A DNA stretch of 64,000 bases from Lachnospiraceae bacterium (GTDB taxonomy: Bacteria > Bacillota > Clostridia > Lachnospirales > Lachnospiraceae), in NCBI GenBank assembly GCA_009774175.1, contig VSNG01000012.1, positions 1 through 64,000 on the forward strand, written 5' to 3'. Numbering within the stretch: the stretch's first letter is position 1; each line of letters opens with the position of its first letter. Both the position numbers and the translations under genes were made by a program. The notes beneath the pieces were generated by a model that made no database searches, was not told the origin of the DNA, and saw nothing but the letters and a program-made list of their open reading frames with translations. Shown piece by piece: positions 16,419 through 24,817 of this stretch.

Positions 16419-17660
16419 TTACACAATCCGTCTCACCGTAATAATGCTTCTGTACGTGGCGGAGGTAATCTTAATCCCCGTCCGCTCCGTGCTGGCATGT
16501 ACGATCTGCCCATTTCCTATATAGATACCCACATGACCGCCATAATAAATCACGTCGCCGGGCTGAGCCTCCGAATAGGAAACCCCCTTGCCAACGCCCG
16601 ACTGTGCGTAGGAGCTTCGCGGCAGGGAAATGCCGAAATTTTTATAAACTGACTGCACAAACCCGGAACAATCCGCTCCGTTTGTCAGACTGGTTCCTCC
16701 AGCCACATAAGGATTTCCGATATACTGGCAGGCAAATTTGGCAATGTCCTGCCCTTTGCCTCCCCCGCCGGAAACGACTGGCTTCTCCTCCTCATGTCTG
16801 TCCGAGTCTTCTTCTTCGTCATCATCGTCGTCACCGCCGCCCTGACTCGCCAGTAAGGCTTCCTGCTCTTTCCTGCGCCGTTCTTCCTCCTCCTTACGTT
16901 TTCGCTCCTCTTCCTCCCTGCGCTTGCGCTCTTCCTCTTCCAGCTTTTTGATCTGGGCCGTTTCCTGCTTGATTCTGGCCGTGTAGGTCGCCGCCTCCTG
17001 TTTTGCCTTGGTGAGCATCACGCTGTAATTTTCGTATTCCGTTCTCTTCTGGGCCAGCATTTCCTCCAGATAAGCCTGCCCCTCCTGCAATTCCGTCCTG
17101 GAGGTTTCCAGCTCCGACTTGTCCTCTTCCAACCGATCCTGCAGCTCTTCCACACGGTGCACCGTATCCTCATACTCGGCAAGCAGCTTTCTGTCGTAAT
17201 CGTAAAGCTCCTCCACATAGTTTGCCCGGTTCACCATATCGCCCATATTTCCCGATCCGAAAAAGATATGCAGATATGAGGAATCGCTCTTTTCATACAT
17301 GAACTGGATTCGGATTTTCATGGATTCATACTGTTCGTCCTTCTCCGCCACAGCCGCCTCAAGATCCACCTGCGTCTGGGCAATCTCCTCCTCCTTCTCC
17401 TCAATGGCGTCCTCAATCAGGTCAATATCCGTAAGCAGGCTAACCAGCTCCTGATCCATTTCGTCGATTTCTTCCTCCACGCCCTCCTGTGCATCCTGCG
17501 CATCGGAAATTTTCTGCTGGGCGTTCTTTAACTGGGACTGATTCTTTTTCACGTCCTCTTTGAGATCGGAAATAGTGGTAGCCGAAATCGGGTCTACCAC
17601 TGTCAGGCACAATATGAAGGAAAGGATCAGATACAACCGTTTTTTTAAATGTCTCTTCAT
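16419..17660 (-). CDS. Secreted coiled-coil NlpC/P60 peptidoglycan endopeptidase
   Basis: A 413-residue exported protein. A signal peptide (residues 1-27) is followed by a long coiled coil (about 30-250) like those of PcsB/CwlO, a highly charged linker of alternating Glu/Arg/Lys and a run of Asp/Glu, and a C-terminal NlpC/P60 domain. The catalytic Cys331 is in NGADCSGFV and the His in GGHVGIYIG (376), with His388 in IVHAS. It should cut peptide stems in peptidoglycan; coiled coils of this type often dock on FtsEX-like complexes, and a MacB/FtsX exporter is its downstream neighbour, though co-function is only a guess. Confidence 0.9.
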   Translation of the reverse strand: MKRHLKKRLYLILSFILCLTVVDPISATTISDLKEDVKKNQSQLKNAQQKISDAQDAQEGVEEEIDEMDQELVSLLTDIDLIEDAIEEKEEEIAQTQVDLEAAVAEKDEQYESMKIRIQFMYEKSDSSYLHIFFGSGNMGDMVNRANYVEELYDYDRKLLAEYEDTVHRVEELQDRLEEDKSELETSRTELQEGQAYLEEMLAQKRTEYENYSVMLTKAKQEAATYTARIKQETAQIKKLEEEERKRREEEERKRKEEEERRRKEQEALLASQGGGDDDDDEEEDSDRHEEEKPVVSGGGGKGQDIAKFACQYIGNPYVAGGTSLTNGADCSGFVQSVYKNFGISLPRSSYAQSGVGKGVSYSEAQPGDVIYYGGHVGIYIGNGQIVHASTERTGIKITSATYRSIITVRRIV

Positions 17661-17675
17661 AAGTATCTCTTCATC

Positions 17676-19067
17676 TTATAATTCACAGTTATTTACCGTT
17701 CTGGGGAAAGGAATCACATCCCGGATGTTTCCCATTCCCGTCAGATACATTACGCAACGTTCAAAGCCAAGACCAAAGCCTGCATGTCTGGCGGAGCCGT
17801 ACTTGCGAAGATCAAGATAAAACTGATAATCCTCCTTATTAAGTCCCAGCTCATCCATCCTGCGCTCCAGAAGCGCCAGGTCGTCTTCCCTCTGGCTGCC
17901 ACCGATAATCTCCCCAATACCCGGTACCAGACAGTCCATAGCCGCCACCGTCCTGCCGTCCTCATTAAGCTTCATGTAAAAAGCCTTGATTTCCTTGGGA
18001 TAATCCGTCACAAATACAGGACGCTTAAATTCCTGTTCCGTCAAAAATCTTTCGTGCTCCGTCTGCAAGTCGCAGCCCCACTCCACCTTATATTCAAAGC
18101 TGTCGTTGTGTTTCTTTAATATTTCAATGGCATCCGTATAGGTCACATGGGCAAAGTCTGAATGCAGCACATGATTCAGTCGCTCAATCAGCCCCTTATC
18201 CACAAACTGATTGAAAAAATTCATTTCCTCCGGCGCGTTTTCCAGCACATAACGGATCACATGCTTTAACATTGCTTCCGCCACCATCATATCGTCAGTC
18301 AGATCCGCAAATGCCATCTCCGGTTCAATCATCCAAAATTCCGCCGCATGCCTGGTCGTGTTGGAATTTTCCGCACGAAACGTAGGCCCGAAGGTATATA
18401 CGTTCTTAAACGCGAAGGCGTAGGTTTCCACATTCAGCTGTCCGCTCACGGTCAGATTGGTGGGCTTTCCGAAAAAGTCCTGACTGTAATCCACCTGTCC
18501 GTCCTGTGTCCGGGGCAGATTGTTTAAATCCATGGTTGTCACCTGAAACATTTCTCCCGCGCCCTCACAGTCGCTTCCGGTAATGATGGGGGTATGCACA
18601 TAGACAAAGCCTCTCTCCTGAAAAAAGGTGTGAATCGCATAGGCGATCAGCGACCGCACGCGAAAGACTGCCTGGAAAGTATTGGTTCTGGGCCGCAGAT
18701 GGGAGATGGTACGCAGATATTCAAAGCTGTGTCTCTTTTTCTGCAAAGGATAATCCGCCGTGGAAACGCCCTCCACAATAATCTCCGCCGCCTGCATCTC
18801 AAATTTCTGCTTCGCCTGCGGCGTCGCCACAATCTTTCCCCGTGCCACAATCGCGGAACCCACGTTTAATCTGGATATGGCTTCAAAATTATCCAATCCG
18901 TCCGCATATACAATCTGCAATGGCTCAAAGAAAGTGCCGTCGTTCACCACAATAAAGCCAAAAGTTTTGGAATCCCTGATGCTCCTGATCCATCCGCCGA
19001 CCGTTACCTCTTTGTCAATATACGACTCGCTGTCGCGGTATAAATCCCTGATATCTGTTAAATTCAT
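17676..19067 (-). CDS. asnS: Asparaginyl-tRNA synthetase
   Basis: A 463-residue class II synthetase. An N-terminal OB-fold anticodon domain (VTVGGWIRSIRDSKTFGFIVVNDG) is followed by the catalytic core with motif 2 (FRAENSNTTRHAAEFWMIEPEMAF) and motif 3 (GFGLGFERCVMYLTGMGNIRDVIPFPRT). The length and C-terminal PFPRT ending are those of AsnRS rather than AspRS. It starts five bases after the stop of the FKBP lipoprotein gene and is probably transcribed with it; no T-box leader was seen. Confidence 0.96.
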   Translation of the reverse strand: MNLTDIRDLYRDSESYIDKEVTVGGWIRSIRDSKTFGFIVVNDGTFFEPLQIVYADGLDNFEAISRLNVGSAIVARGKIVATPQAKQKFEMQAAEIIVEGVSTADYPLQKKRHSFEYLRTISHLRPRTNTFQAVFRVRSLIAYAIHTFFQERGFVYVHTPIITGSDCEGAGEMFQVTTMDLNNLPRTQDGQVDYSQDFFGKPTNLTVSGQLNVETYAFAFKNVYTFGPTFRAENSNTTRHAAEFWMIEPEMAFADLTDDMMVAEAMLKHVIRYVLENAPEEMNFFNQFVDKGLIERLNHVLHSDFAHVTYTDAIEILKKHNDSFEYKVEWGCDLQTEHERFLTEQEFKRPVFVTDYPKEIKAFYMKLNEDGRTVAAMDCLVPGIGEIIGGSQREDDLALLERRMDELGLNKEDYQFYLDLRKYGSARHAGFGLGFERCVMYLTGMGNIRDVIPFPRTVNNCEL

Positions 19068-19072
19068 CCTGT

Positions 19073-20161
19073 TTACCCCCTGTTTTCATGTATATTTCCG
19101 TTTTCTATTAAAAACGCCACTACCTTTTTGCGCATCATGTCTTCCCGAAAGGCTTCCATGTCCACGCTCTTTCTCAGTTCTTCCTCAGAAGCGTACCCAT
19201 AGACCTCCATCAGTGCGGATATTTCCCCGGCAATTTCTTCCTCCGTGGGCGCAAGCCCCTCCCTGTCGGCAATGGCCTGATACATAATATACTGTTTTGC
19301 CATCCGCTCTCCATTCTCCTGAAAGGCCGCCCGGAATCCCGCCTCATCCAGATTCTGATACTCTTGCATATACTGGGCAAGGGTCATTCCAACGGACGCA
19401 GCTCTGGCGTTCATGGTGTTTTCAATGCTTTTTGTGAAACGTTCCACCATTTCCTCCGGCACTTTCTTAAACGTACTGTTATCCATAACGGCGGAAGCAA
19501 GGGCCGTCTCGACTTCATTGTCATAGGTGCTCTGCGCCGACTGTTCGTAAAGGCCGTTGACCCACTCCCGGAGCTCTGCGGCAGTCTGGCATCCACCCAC
19601 ATTATAGCCCTCGGCGCCCAATTGCACAACCAGCTCGTCCGTAAGCTCAGGCAGCTTATTCTCACTAATACTATTGACCGTCACCTCAAACACCACCGGC
19701 GCCCCCGACAGATCCGGATTCCTCGAATACGGATCCGGGAAGCTCAGGTCAAGGCTTACCTGCTCTCCCTCCTCCGCACCGATCAGTCCCGATTCAAAAC
19801 CGTCGATAAACTGGCCCGAACCAATGGTCAGTTCAAAATTCTCGCCTGTGCCGCCTTCAAAAGCCACGCCATCCTGATATCCCGTAAAATCAATATTTAC
19901 CGTATCACCATCCTGAACAGGCCTGCCCGACACCGGCACCCTTTCCGCTCTGGATGCAAGGAAACTATCCTCAATAAAGCTTTCCACCGCCCCGTCCGGC
20001 ACTTCCATCTTCTCGACGACCGCTTCCAGCCCCATATAATTGCCAAGCGTCACATACTTTTCCGCCTTAATGTCCTTTAAATATTCCTTACTGCCGCAGG
20101 CAGTCAAAAGGAGCGATGAGACAAGCGCCATCGCCAGCACACAAATTTTTCTTCTCCTCAT
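19073..20161 (-). CDS. FKBP-type peptidyl-prolyl isomerase lipoprotein (trigger-factor-like)
   Basis: A 362-residue exported protein with lipobox LLTACG. The central region (about residues 78-165) is an FKBP fold: GDTVNIDFTGYQDGVAFEGGT, IGSGQFIDGFESGLIGAEEGEQVSLDLSFPDPY. The C-terminal 190 residues resemble the helical chaperone arm of trigger factor. It probably folds secreted proteins at the membrane surface, as PrsA does in other Firmicutes. A promoter with TGGACA and TATAGT lies upstream. Confidence 0.85.
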   Translation of the reverse strand: MRRRKICVLAMALVSSLLLTACGSKEYLKDIKAEKYVTLGNYMGLEAVVEKMEVPDGAVESFIEDSFLASRAERVPVSGRPVQDGDTVNIDFTGYQDGVAFEGGTGENFELTIGSGQFIDGFESGLIGAEEGEQVSLDLSFPDPYSRNPDLSGAPVVFEVTVNSISENKLPELTDELVVQLGAEGYNVGGCQTAAELREWVNGLYEQSAQSTYDNEVETALASAVMDNSTFKKVPEEMVERFTKSIENTMNARAASVGMTLAQYMQEYQNLDEAGFRAAFQENGERMAKQYIMYQAIADREGLAPTEEEIAGEISALMEVYGYASEEELRKSVDMEAFREDMMRKKVVAFLIENGNIHENRG

Positions 20162-20199
20162 TTTCTTAAAGCCTCTTTTCCTTTATAAATACAATTTCT

Positions 20200-20229
20200 A
20201 CTATAGCACAAATATGCCGAATTTGTCCA
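20200..20229 (-). promoter_or_regulatory. Promoter for the FKBP lipoprotein-asnS pair
   Basis: Minus strand TGGACA (20229-20224), 18-base spacer, TATAGT (20205-20200), with TG-C before the -10 box as an extended element. It lies 39 bases before the lipoprotein start. Confidence 0.55.
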
Positions 20230-20244
20230 TATCGGCAGGACAGC

Positions 20245-21129
20245 TCACGCTCTTTTGCGCCTGTACTCATTCGGGCTCATATGATAATGTTGCCTGAATT
20301 TCCGGCAAAAATAACCGGCATTCGTAAAGCCCGTTTCTTCCGCAATGGAAAAAACCGGTTTCTGCGTGGTGCAGAGCAGTTCGGCCGCCTGTGCCAGGCG
20401 GTGCTGAATCAGATACGCCACCGGGGAAACCTGAATACATGACTGAAAAATATGCAGGGCGCCGCTTTTGCTGACAGAGCCGGCGGCCGCAATCATTTCC
20501 AGAGTAAGTTCTTCCCGAAAGCAGTCGTGAATATACTGCATCATGGTCTGCAATCTTGCCTGCCTGTGATCTATGCGGTGCAGTTTCTGCAAATCGCCCG
20601 CCGGCTCCCAATGCCGCCACAGGATATCCCACATTTGCAAAAGGAGCTGCACTGTACCCAGCTCGTTTCCCCCCTCCGTCTCCTGCATGGTAAAAATCTG
20701 TGACAATATCTCCAGAATCTGTTCCTGCCACCTGCTATGAGGCGTAAATACTTGACAGGGAATGGGAGAACGGATGACGGGATTGATATATTTTTCATAA
20801 ATAAGGCTGTCCTCCGCTGCAAGCAGGCCCGGGGAAAAAACAATATTCGGCATAAAGCTGCTGCTTGGCGCTTCCATACGGTGCAGAATGCCGCTGTTGA
20901 CAAACATTCCCTCCCCCTTATGTAAGTCTATAACATCCGTTCCCACAAAGCAGCGCACTTCTCCACTGACAACCACCAGAAATTCCAGCTCATGATGCCA
21001 GTGCCAGTCAATCCGATGAAAGTCAAACTGCCAGACATCCTCCGGATAGTAGGCAAAGGGAAAGCCGTTTGTCCCGTGCCTTATGGTCTCCCGAAGCGTT
21101 TCGTCCGTGGCCGTCCTGTAAGCTCCCAT
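20245..21129 (-). CDS. AraC-family transcriptional regulator with cupin sensor
   Basis: A 294-residue regulator. The N-terminal half has a cupin/AraC ligand-binding pattern (HHELEFLVVVSGEVRCFVGTD...EGMFVNSGILHRME), the C-terminal 100 residues hold two helix-turn-helix units, ending SIAEETGFTNAGYFCRKFRQHYHMSPNEYR. The start at 21129 has GGAGGG eight bases upstream. It is divergent from an MFS transporter gene and probably controls it, responding to a sugar or similar small molecule. Confidence 0.9.
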   Translation of the reverse strand: MGAYRTATDETLRETIRHGTNGFPFAYYPEDVWQFDFHRIDWHWHHELEFLVVVSGEVRCFVGTDVIDLHKGEGMFVNSGILHRMEAPSSSFMPNIVFSPGLLAAEDSLIYEKYINPVIRSPIPCQVFTPHSRWQEQILEILSQIFTMQETEGGNELGTVQLLLQMWDILWRHWEPAGDLQKLHRIDHRQARLQTMMQYIHDCFREELTLEMIAAAGSVSKSGALHIFQSCIQVSPVAYLIQHRLAQAAELLCTTQKPVFSIAEETGFTNAGYFCRKFRQHYHMSPNEYRRKRA

Positions 21130-21152
21130 AAAAACCCTCCGTTCTCGATACA

Positions 21153-21178
21153 ACAATATCTGAAATTTGAGATATTGT
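21153..21178. promoter_or_regulatory. Inverted repeat, candidate AraC operator
   Basis: ACAATATCT and AGATATTGT form a perfect 9-bp inverted repeat with an eight-base centre, overlapping the -10 box and start region of the araC-type gene. A second perfect repeat, GTCATT-ATGTGC-AATGAC (21190-21207), covers its -35 box. Their position between divergent genes suits autoregulation plus control of the transporter. Confidence 0.5.
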
Positions 21179-21203
21179 ACCATAAATATGTCATTATGTG
21201 CAA
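21174..21203 (-). promoter_or_regulatory. Promoter of the AraC-family gene
   Basis: Minus strand TTGCAC (21203-21198), 18-base spacer, TACAAT (21179-21174). Both boxes overlap inverted repeats. Confidence 0.55.
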
Positions 21204-21255
21204 TGACTCGGCGATTAGAATGCGATATACTCCCATTTGTAAGGAGGCAAGTAAA

Positions 21256-22443
21256 ATGAAAAACCATTACAATAAAACAATCACCGCCTGCTTTGTAGGC
21301 TATATCGTACAGGCCATCGTCAACAATTTTACGCCGCTGCTGTTTTTATTTTTTCAGCGAAGCTATCATATTCCGCTTTCCCAAATTACGCTTCTGGTAA
21401 CGTTCAATTTTGGAATACAGCTGCTTGTAGATCTTCTTTCCGTCGGCTTCGTGGATAAGATCGGCTACCGTGCGTCCATGATCATGGCCCATGTTCTGTC
21501 GGCAGCCGGACTGGTTCTGCTTACGGTTCTGCCGGAAATCCTGCCTGCTCCCTTTGTCGGGATTTTAATTGCCGTCATGATCTACGCCGTTGGCGGCGGT
21601 CTTCTGGAGGTGCTGGTCAGCCCGGTCATGGAATCCTGCCCTTCCGACAACAAGGCGAAAGCCATGAGCATGCTGCATTCCTTTTACTGCTGGGGACATG
21701 CGGGCGTGGTTCTGATCTCCACTTTATTTTTCTATCTGGCCGGAATTGAAAACTGGAAAATACTGGCCTTAATATGGGCTTTGATCCCCCTTGGCAACGC
21801 CTTTGCGTTTGCCCGCGTTCCCATCGCGCCGTTGATAGAGGAAGGCGAGACCGGGCTTCAGTTAAAGGAGCTGTTCCGTATCCGAATATTCTGGATTCTC
21901 CTGATCATGATGATATGCGCGGGAGCCAGCGAACAGGCGGTCAGCCAGTGGGCTTCCACCTTTGCGGAAAAGGGGCTTGGCATTTCCAAAACGGCGGGCG
22001 ATCTGGCCGGTCCCATGGCCTTTGCCATTCTGATGGGAACATCCCGGCTGTTTTACGGAAAATACGGTGACCGCATTCATCTGGACCGCTTTATGATCTA
22101 CAGCAGCTGTCTTTGCATTTTGTCCTATCTGGGGATTTCGCTTCTGCCCTTTCCTCAGCTTAGCCTGATTGCCTGCGCTGTCTGCGGCCTGTCTGTGGGG
22201 ATTATGTGGCCGGGAACTTTCAGCAAGGCATCGGCTGCTTTGCCAAAGGGCGCAACGGCCATGTTCGCCCTGCTTGCCCTGGGCGGAGACATCGGCTGTT
22301 CCGGCGGGCCCACCCTTGTGGGCATGGTATCGGGCGCGCTTGGCGACAACCTGAAAACAGGCGTTTTGGCGGGTATCGTTTTCCCGGTGTTACTGTTAAT
22401 CGGCATCCTTCTTTGCAGAAAATCAAAAGGAGACTTTGCATAA
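21256..22443 (+). CDS. MFS transporter (sugar-type)
   Basis: A 395-residue membrane protein with about twelve helices, the size and pattern of the FucP/FHS or related MFS families. The first-half loop DKIGYRASMIM and the second-half loop GKYGDRIHLDRFMI carry the G-x-x-x-D-(R/K) type motif. AAGGAGG is eight bases before the ATG, which fixes the start; the frame is open further upstream but overlaps the divergent promoter. Proposed role is uptake of the compound sensed by the adjacent AraC-family regulator. Confidence 0.85.
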   Translation: MKNHYNKTITACFVGYIVQAIVNNFTPLLFLFFQRSYHIPLSQITLLVTFNFGIQLLVDLLSVGFVDKIGYRASMIMAHVLSAAGLVLLTVLPEILPAPFVGILIAVMIYAVGGGLLEVLVSPVMESCPSDNKAKAMSMLHSFYCWGHAGVVLISTLFFYLAGIENWKILALIWALIPLGNAFAFARVPIAPLIEEGETGLQLKELFRIRIFWILLIMMICAGASEQAVSQWASTFAEKGLGISKTAGDLAGPMAFAILMGTSRLFYGKYGDRIHLDRFMIYSSCLCILSYLGISLLPFPQLSLIACAVCGLSVGIMWPGTFSKASAALPKGATAMFALLALGGDIGCSGGPTLVGMVSGALGDNLKTGVLAGIVFPVLLLIGILLCRKSKGDFA

Positions 22444-22447
22444 TGTC

Positions 22448-22476
22448 TTGCACAACATACGAATCAATGATAAAAT
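22448..22476 (+). promoter_or_regulatory. Promoter before the 158-residue membrane-anchored protein
   Basis: TTGCAC (22448-22453), 17-base spacer, TAAAAT (22471-22476), immediately after the MFS stop codon. Confidence 0.5.
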
Positions 22477-22514
22477 ATCCATTACATGCAGTAACATAAA
22501 ATGGAGGCTATCAG

Positions 22515-22991
22515 ATGAGTACAGTTACGATTGTTTTACTGGTGATCCTGGCGGTTCTTCTTGTCGCCGTGGTCGTATTATATTTCCTTGGAAAAAAAGC
22601 CCAGAAAAGGCAGAACGAGCAGCAGGAACAGATCAATGCGATGAAGCAGACCATATCCATGCTGATCATTGACAAAAAACGTATGAAATTAAAGGATGCC
22701 GGACTTCCACAGGTGGTTGTGGATCAGACGCCCAAGCTTCTGCGCGGCTCCAAGCTTCCCGTTGTGAAAGCCAAGGTAGGCCCTCAGATCATGACTCTTA
22801 TCTGTGAGGAAAGCATCTTCGACGCCGTTCCCGTCAAGAAGGAAGTGAAAGCCGTAGTCAGCGGTATTTATATTACGGGCGTGAAGGGACTGCACGGCAA
22901 AGCGCCTGTGGTAGAACAGAAGAGAAAGAGCAAGTTCAAACAGATGATTGAAAAGGCACAGGAAAAAGCGGGTGCGAAACCCGTCAAATAG
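22515..22991 (+). CDS. Membrane-anchored protein of unknown function
   Basis: A 158-residue protein with one N-terminal membrane helix (residues 5-26), a basic stop-transfer sequence, a short coiled coil (KRQNEQQEQINAMKQTISML) and then a soluble domain rich in Lys and Val, ending in a Lys/Ala-rich tail. No enzyme motif was recognised. The residues after the helix suggest the domain is cytoplasmic. It has its own promoter and is convergent with the DUF1934 gene, only nine bases apart. Confidence 0.7.
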   Translation: MSTVTIVLLVILAVLLVAVVVLYFLGKKAQKRQNEQQEQINAMKQTISMLIIDKKRMKLKDAGLPQVVVDQTPKLLRGSKLPVVKAKVGPQIMTLICEESIFDAVPVKKEVKAVVSGIYITGVKGLHGKAPVVEQKRKSKFKQMIEKAQEKAGAKPVK

Positions 22992-23000
22992 CTGGCGCAA

Positions 23001-23450
23001 TTATAGAAGCGTGAAACCGCCGTTTTCTTTGGGGCGGATATCAATTTTGATATGGCAGTCCGAGAGAAACTCATAGTTGATGTCAAGAGCATAGTCCACA
23101 TCCACCACGATATTTTCCTCTCTCTCATCAATCGTAATCCGTTTTGTGTCAATACCCACCAGAATCTGTCCAAAAGGCGTGTTATAATTGGACAGGTTCT
23201 TTTTATTTTCCTGAAAAATCATATGTACGTTAACCAGTCCGTTGCGGGTCAGCTCCACCATATGATCGCTGAATTTCAGGCGGTTTTTCGTGGGCTTTTC
23301 AAACCCTTCCGTAACCTCCTCATAGATCACGTAATGCCTGTCGTTCTTCTTATAATAATCGCCTACCGTGACTGTCTCGATCTTATCTGCATTTTCTTCC
23401 CGCTGATCAAATTGCAGCCCCTGCAGCGTCAGTAATACCTCTTTCGTCAT
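23001..23450 (-). CDS. DUF1934 (YwiB-like) small beta-barrel protein
   Basis: A 149-residue soluble protein matching the DUF1934 layout: alternating beta strands with the early block TVTVGDYYKKNDRHYVIYEE, then LKFSDHMVELTRNG, YNTPFGQILVGIDT and a final D-I-N-Y-E-F-L-S-D-C-H-I-K-I-D-I strand. Family members have a calycin-like barrel and no known activity. The start at 23450 follows GAGAGG; a longer frame from 23510 would run through a hairpin. Confidence 0.75.
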   Translation of the reverse strand: MTKEVLLTLQGLQFDQREENADKIETVTVGDYYKKNDRHYVIYEEVTEGFEKPTKNRLKFSDHMVELTRNGLVNVHMIFQENKKNLSNYNTPFGQILVGIDTKRITIDEREENIVVDVDYALDINYEFLSDCHIKIDIRPKENGGFTLL

Positions 23451-23484
23451 GATACCTCTCCTCAACCTTATCTCAAATATAAAT

Positions 23485-23585
23485 ATACAGAGAATGCCGT
23501 TTTCAGGCATTCTCGCACGCGAGACTTAGACCTTCTCAGCGAAACAGCCTTTGCTGTTGAGCTTTTAGAAGTTCTTCTCGCGTTA
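23485..23585 (-). repeat. Hairpin repeat element, copy A
   Basis: Read on the minus strand, from the murI stop: CGCGAGAAGAACTTCTAA, a spacer with CAGCAAA, an imperfect return arm ending TCTCGCG, then a perfect 8-bp hairpin (AGAATGCC and GGCATTCT, 23491-23513). The outer motifs occur in the same order in copy B at 42527-42595 although the middle differs. It may act as a terminator or processing site between murI and the DUF1934 gene. Confidence 0.6.
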
Positions 23586-24416
23586 GTATTCATCAATCCG
23601 AATCACCTTCGCGGACAGGATACCGTAAGTCAAAATGGAATTGGCGAACCGCTGAAACTTATCGGCCGCATCGCTGACATAAAAGCGATACAGCTCCGTG
23701 CCCAGCTCCGGCCTGTGCTCGCTCTCCAGTCCCTTTTCCTCCAGCATCATTTTTAACTCTCTGGCTGTCTCATAAGCCGGATTTACTAACGTCACGCTTT
23801 TCCCCATAATTTTTCCCACTGTGGAACGAAGCATGGGGTAATGGGTACAGCCTAAAATCAACGTGTCAATACCGCTGTCCACCAGCTCCGTCAGATAGCG
23901 GCGGGCAATTTCATCCGTCACCGGATCTTCCCAAAGTCCCTCCTCCACCAGAGGCACAAAAAGAGGACACGCTTTCCCGATCATGGCAACACTGCTGTCG
24001 TGCTCCTGTATGTACCGATTATAAATACCGCTGCTTATCGTAGCTTCTGTGCCTATAACGCCGATTTTTTTATTTTGCGTGGCATCAAGGGCCGTTCTTG
24101 CTCCCGGCTTTACCACGCCGATAATCGGAATATCCACTTCCTTTTCCAGCTCCTCAAGCGCATAGGCGCTGGCCGTATTGCAGGCGACCACAATAGCCTT
24201 CACGTCCTGCGTCTCCAGAAAGTGAATAATCTGTCTGGAAAACCGGGTCACGGTCTCTCTGGATTTGTTTCCGTAGGGCACCCGGGCCGTATCACCAAAA
24301 TAAACGATTCTCTCGTTGGGGAGCTGTCTCATGATCTCGCGGGCCACTGTCAGCCCGCCCACTCCCGAGTCAAAAACTCCTATGGGATTGTTATGCCATC
24401 CTTCCTGTCCGCTCAT
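23583..24416 (-). CDS. murI: Glutamate racemase
   Basis: A 277-residue enzyme that makes D-glutamate for peptidoglycan. The N-terminal FDSGVGGLTV, the catalytic Cys79 in VACNTASA and Cys190-x-His192 in LGCTHYPML are all present. The start at 24416 has AAAGG about nine bases upstream. Its final TAA codon adjoins the repeat element. It probably belongs to a transcription unit with gntR and ispE to its right. Confidence 0.95.
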   Translation of the reverse strand: MSGQEGWHNNPIGVFDSGVGGLTVAREIMRQLPNERIVYFGDTARVPYGNKSRETVTRFSRQIIHFLETQDVKAIVVACNTASAYALEELEKEVDIPIIGVVKPGARTALDATQNKKIGVIGTEATISSGIYNRYIQEHDSSVAMIGKACPLFVPLVEEGLWEDPVTDEIARRYLTELVDSGIDTLILGCTHYPMLRSTVGKIMGKSVTLVNPAYETARELKMMLEEKGLESEHRPELGTELYRFYVSDAADKFQRFANSILTYGILSAKVIRIDEY

Positions 24417-24432
24417 GATTTGCAACCTTTCT

Positions 24433-24732
24433 CTATTTCTTCCCGTCAAGCAGCTTTTCCTCACACCATTCCAAAAGTCTGCTGCTTACCACCACTTCGT
24501 CCTCACCGGCCCGCAAAATCCCGGAAACCGCCGTGTCACCCTGCACCGCCGCGTCTTTCCCGGCGTTGTCCGCGTTTCCGTCCGGCGTCGCCTCATTCCG
24601 GCCGTCTGTCCCTTCTTCCGCCGTCTGTACCACCCGGCAGGTCTCCTCCGTAAAACACAGTTCCGGATAAAACAGACTCCACCACGCTGCGGCAAGCACA
24701 CAGGCCGCCAGCGTTCTTCCCTTTTTCCACAT
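24433..24732 (-). CDS. Small exported or membrane-anchored protein of unknown function
   Basis: About 99 residues: a short basic start, a hydrophobic signal/anchor segment (AACVLAAAWWSLFY), then an acidic, Thr/Asp/Gly-rich region and a helical end (SSRLLEWCEEKLLDGKK). Two cysteines are outside the anchor. The start could also be 24747. Nothing in it was recognised. It sits 16 bases before murI in the same direction. Confidence 0.5.
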   Translation of the reverse strand: MWKKGRTLAACVLAAAWWSLFYPELCFTEETCRVVQTAEEGTDGRNEATPDGNADNAGKDAAVQGDTAVSGILRAGEDEVVVSSRLLEWCEEKLLDGKK

Positions 24733-24817
24733 AATCCATACTCCCATCTGCCGTTTTCTTCCGACATTGGGAGTATACCCTCACAGAAGCCCTCTGATAC
24801 ATCTGTCCCTGTGTATT

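Noticed and set aside
16604..16951. Plus-strand frame rich in Pro/Leu/His
   Set aside because: Shadow of the charged Glu/Arg linker of the NlpC/P60 protein.
17676..19080. T-box leader for asnS
   Set aside because: Only five bases separate asnS from the previous gene, leaving no room for one.
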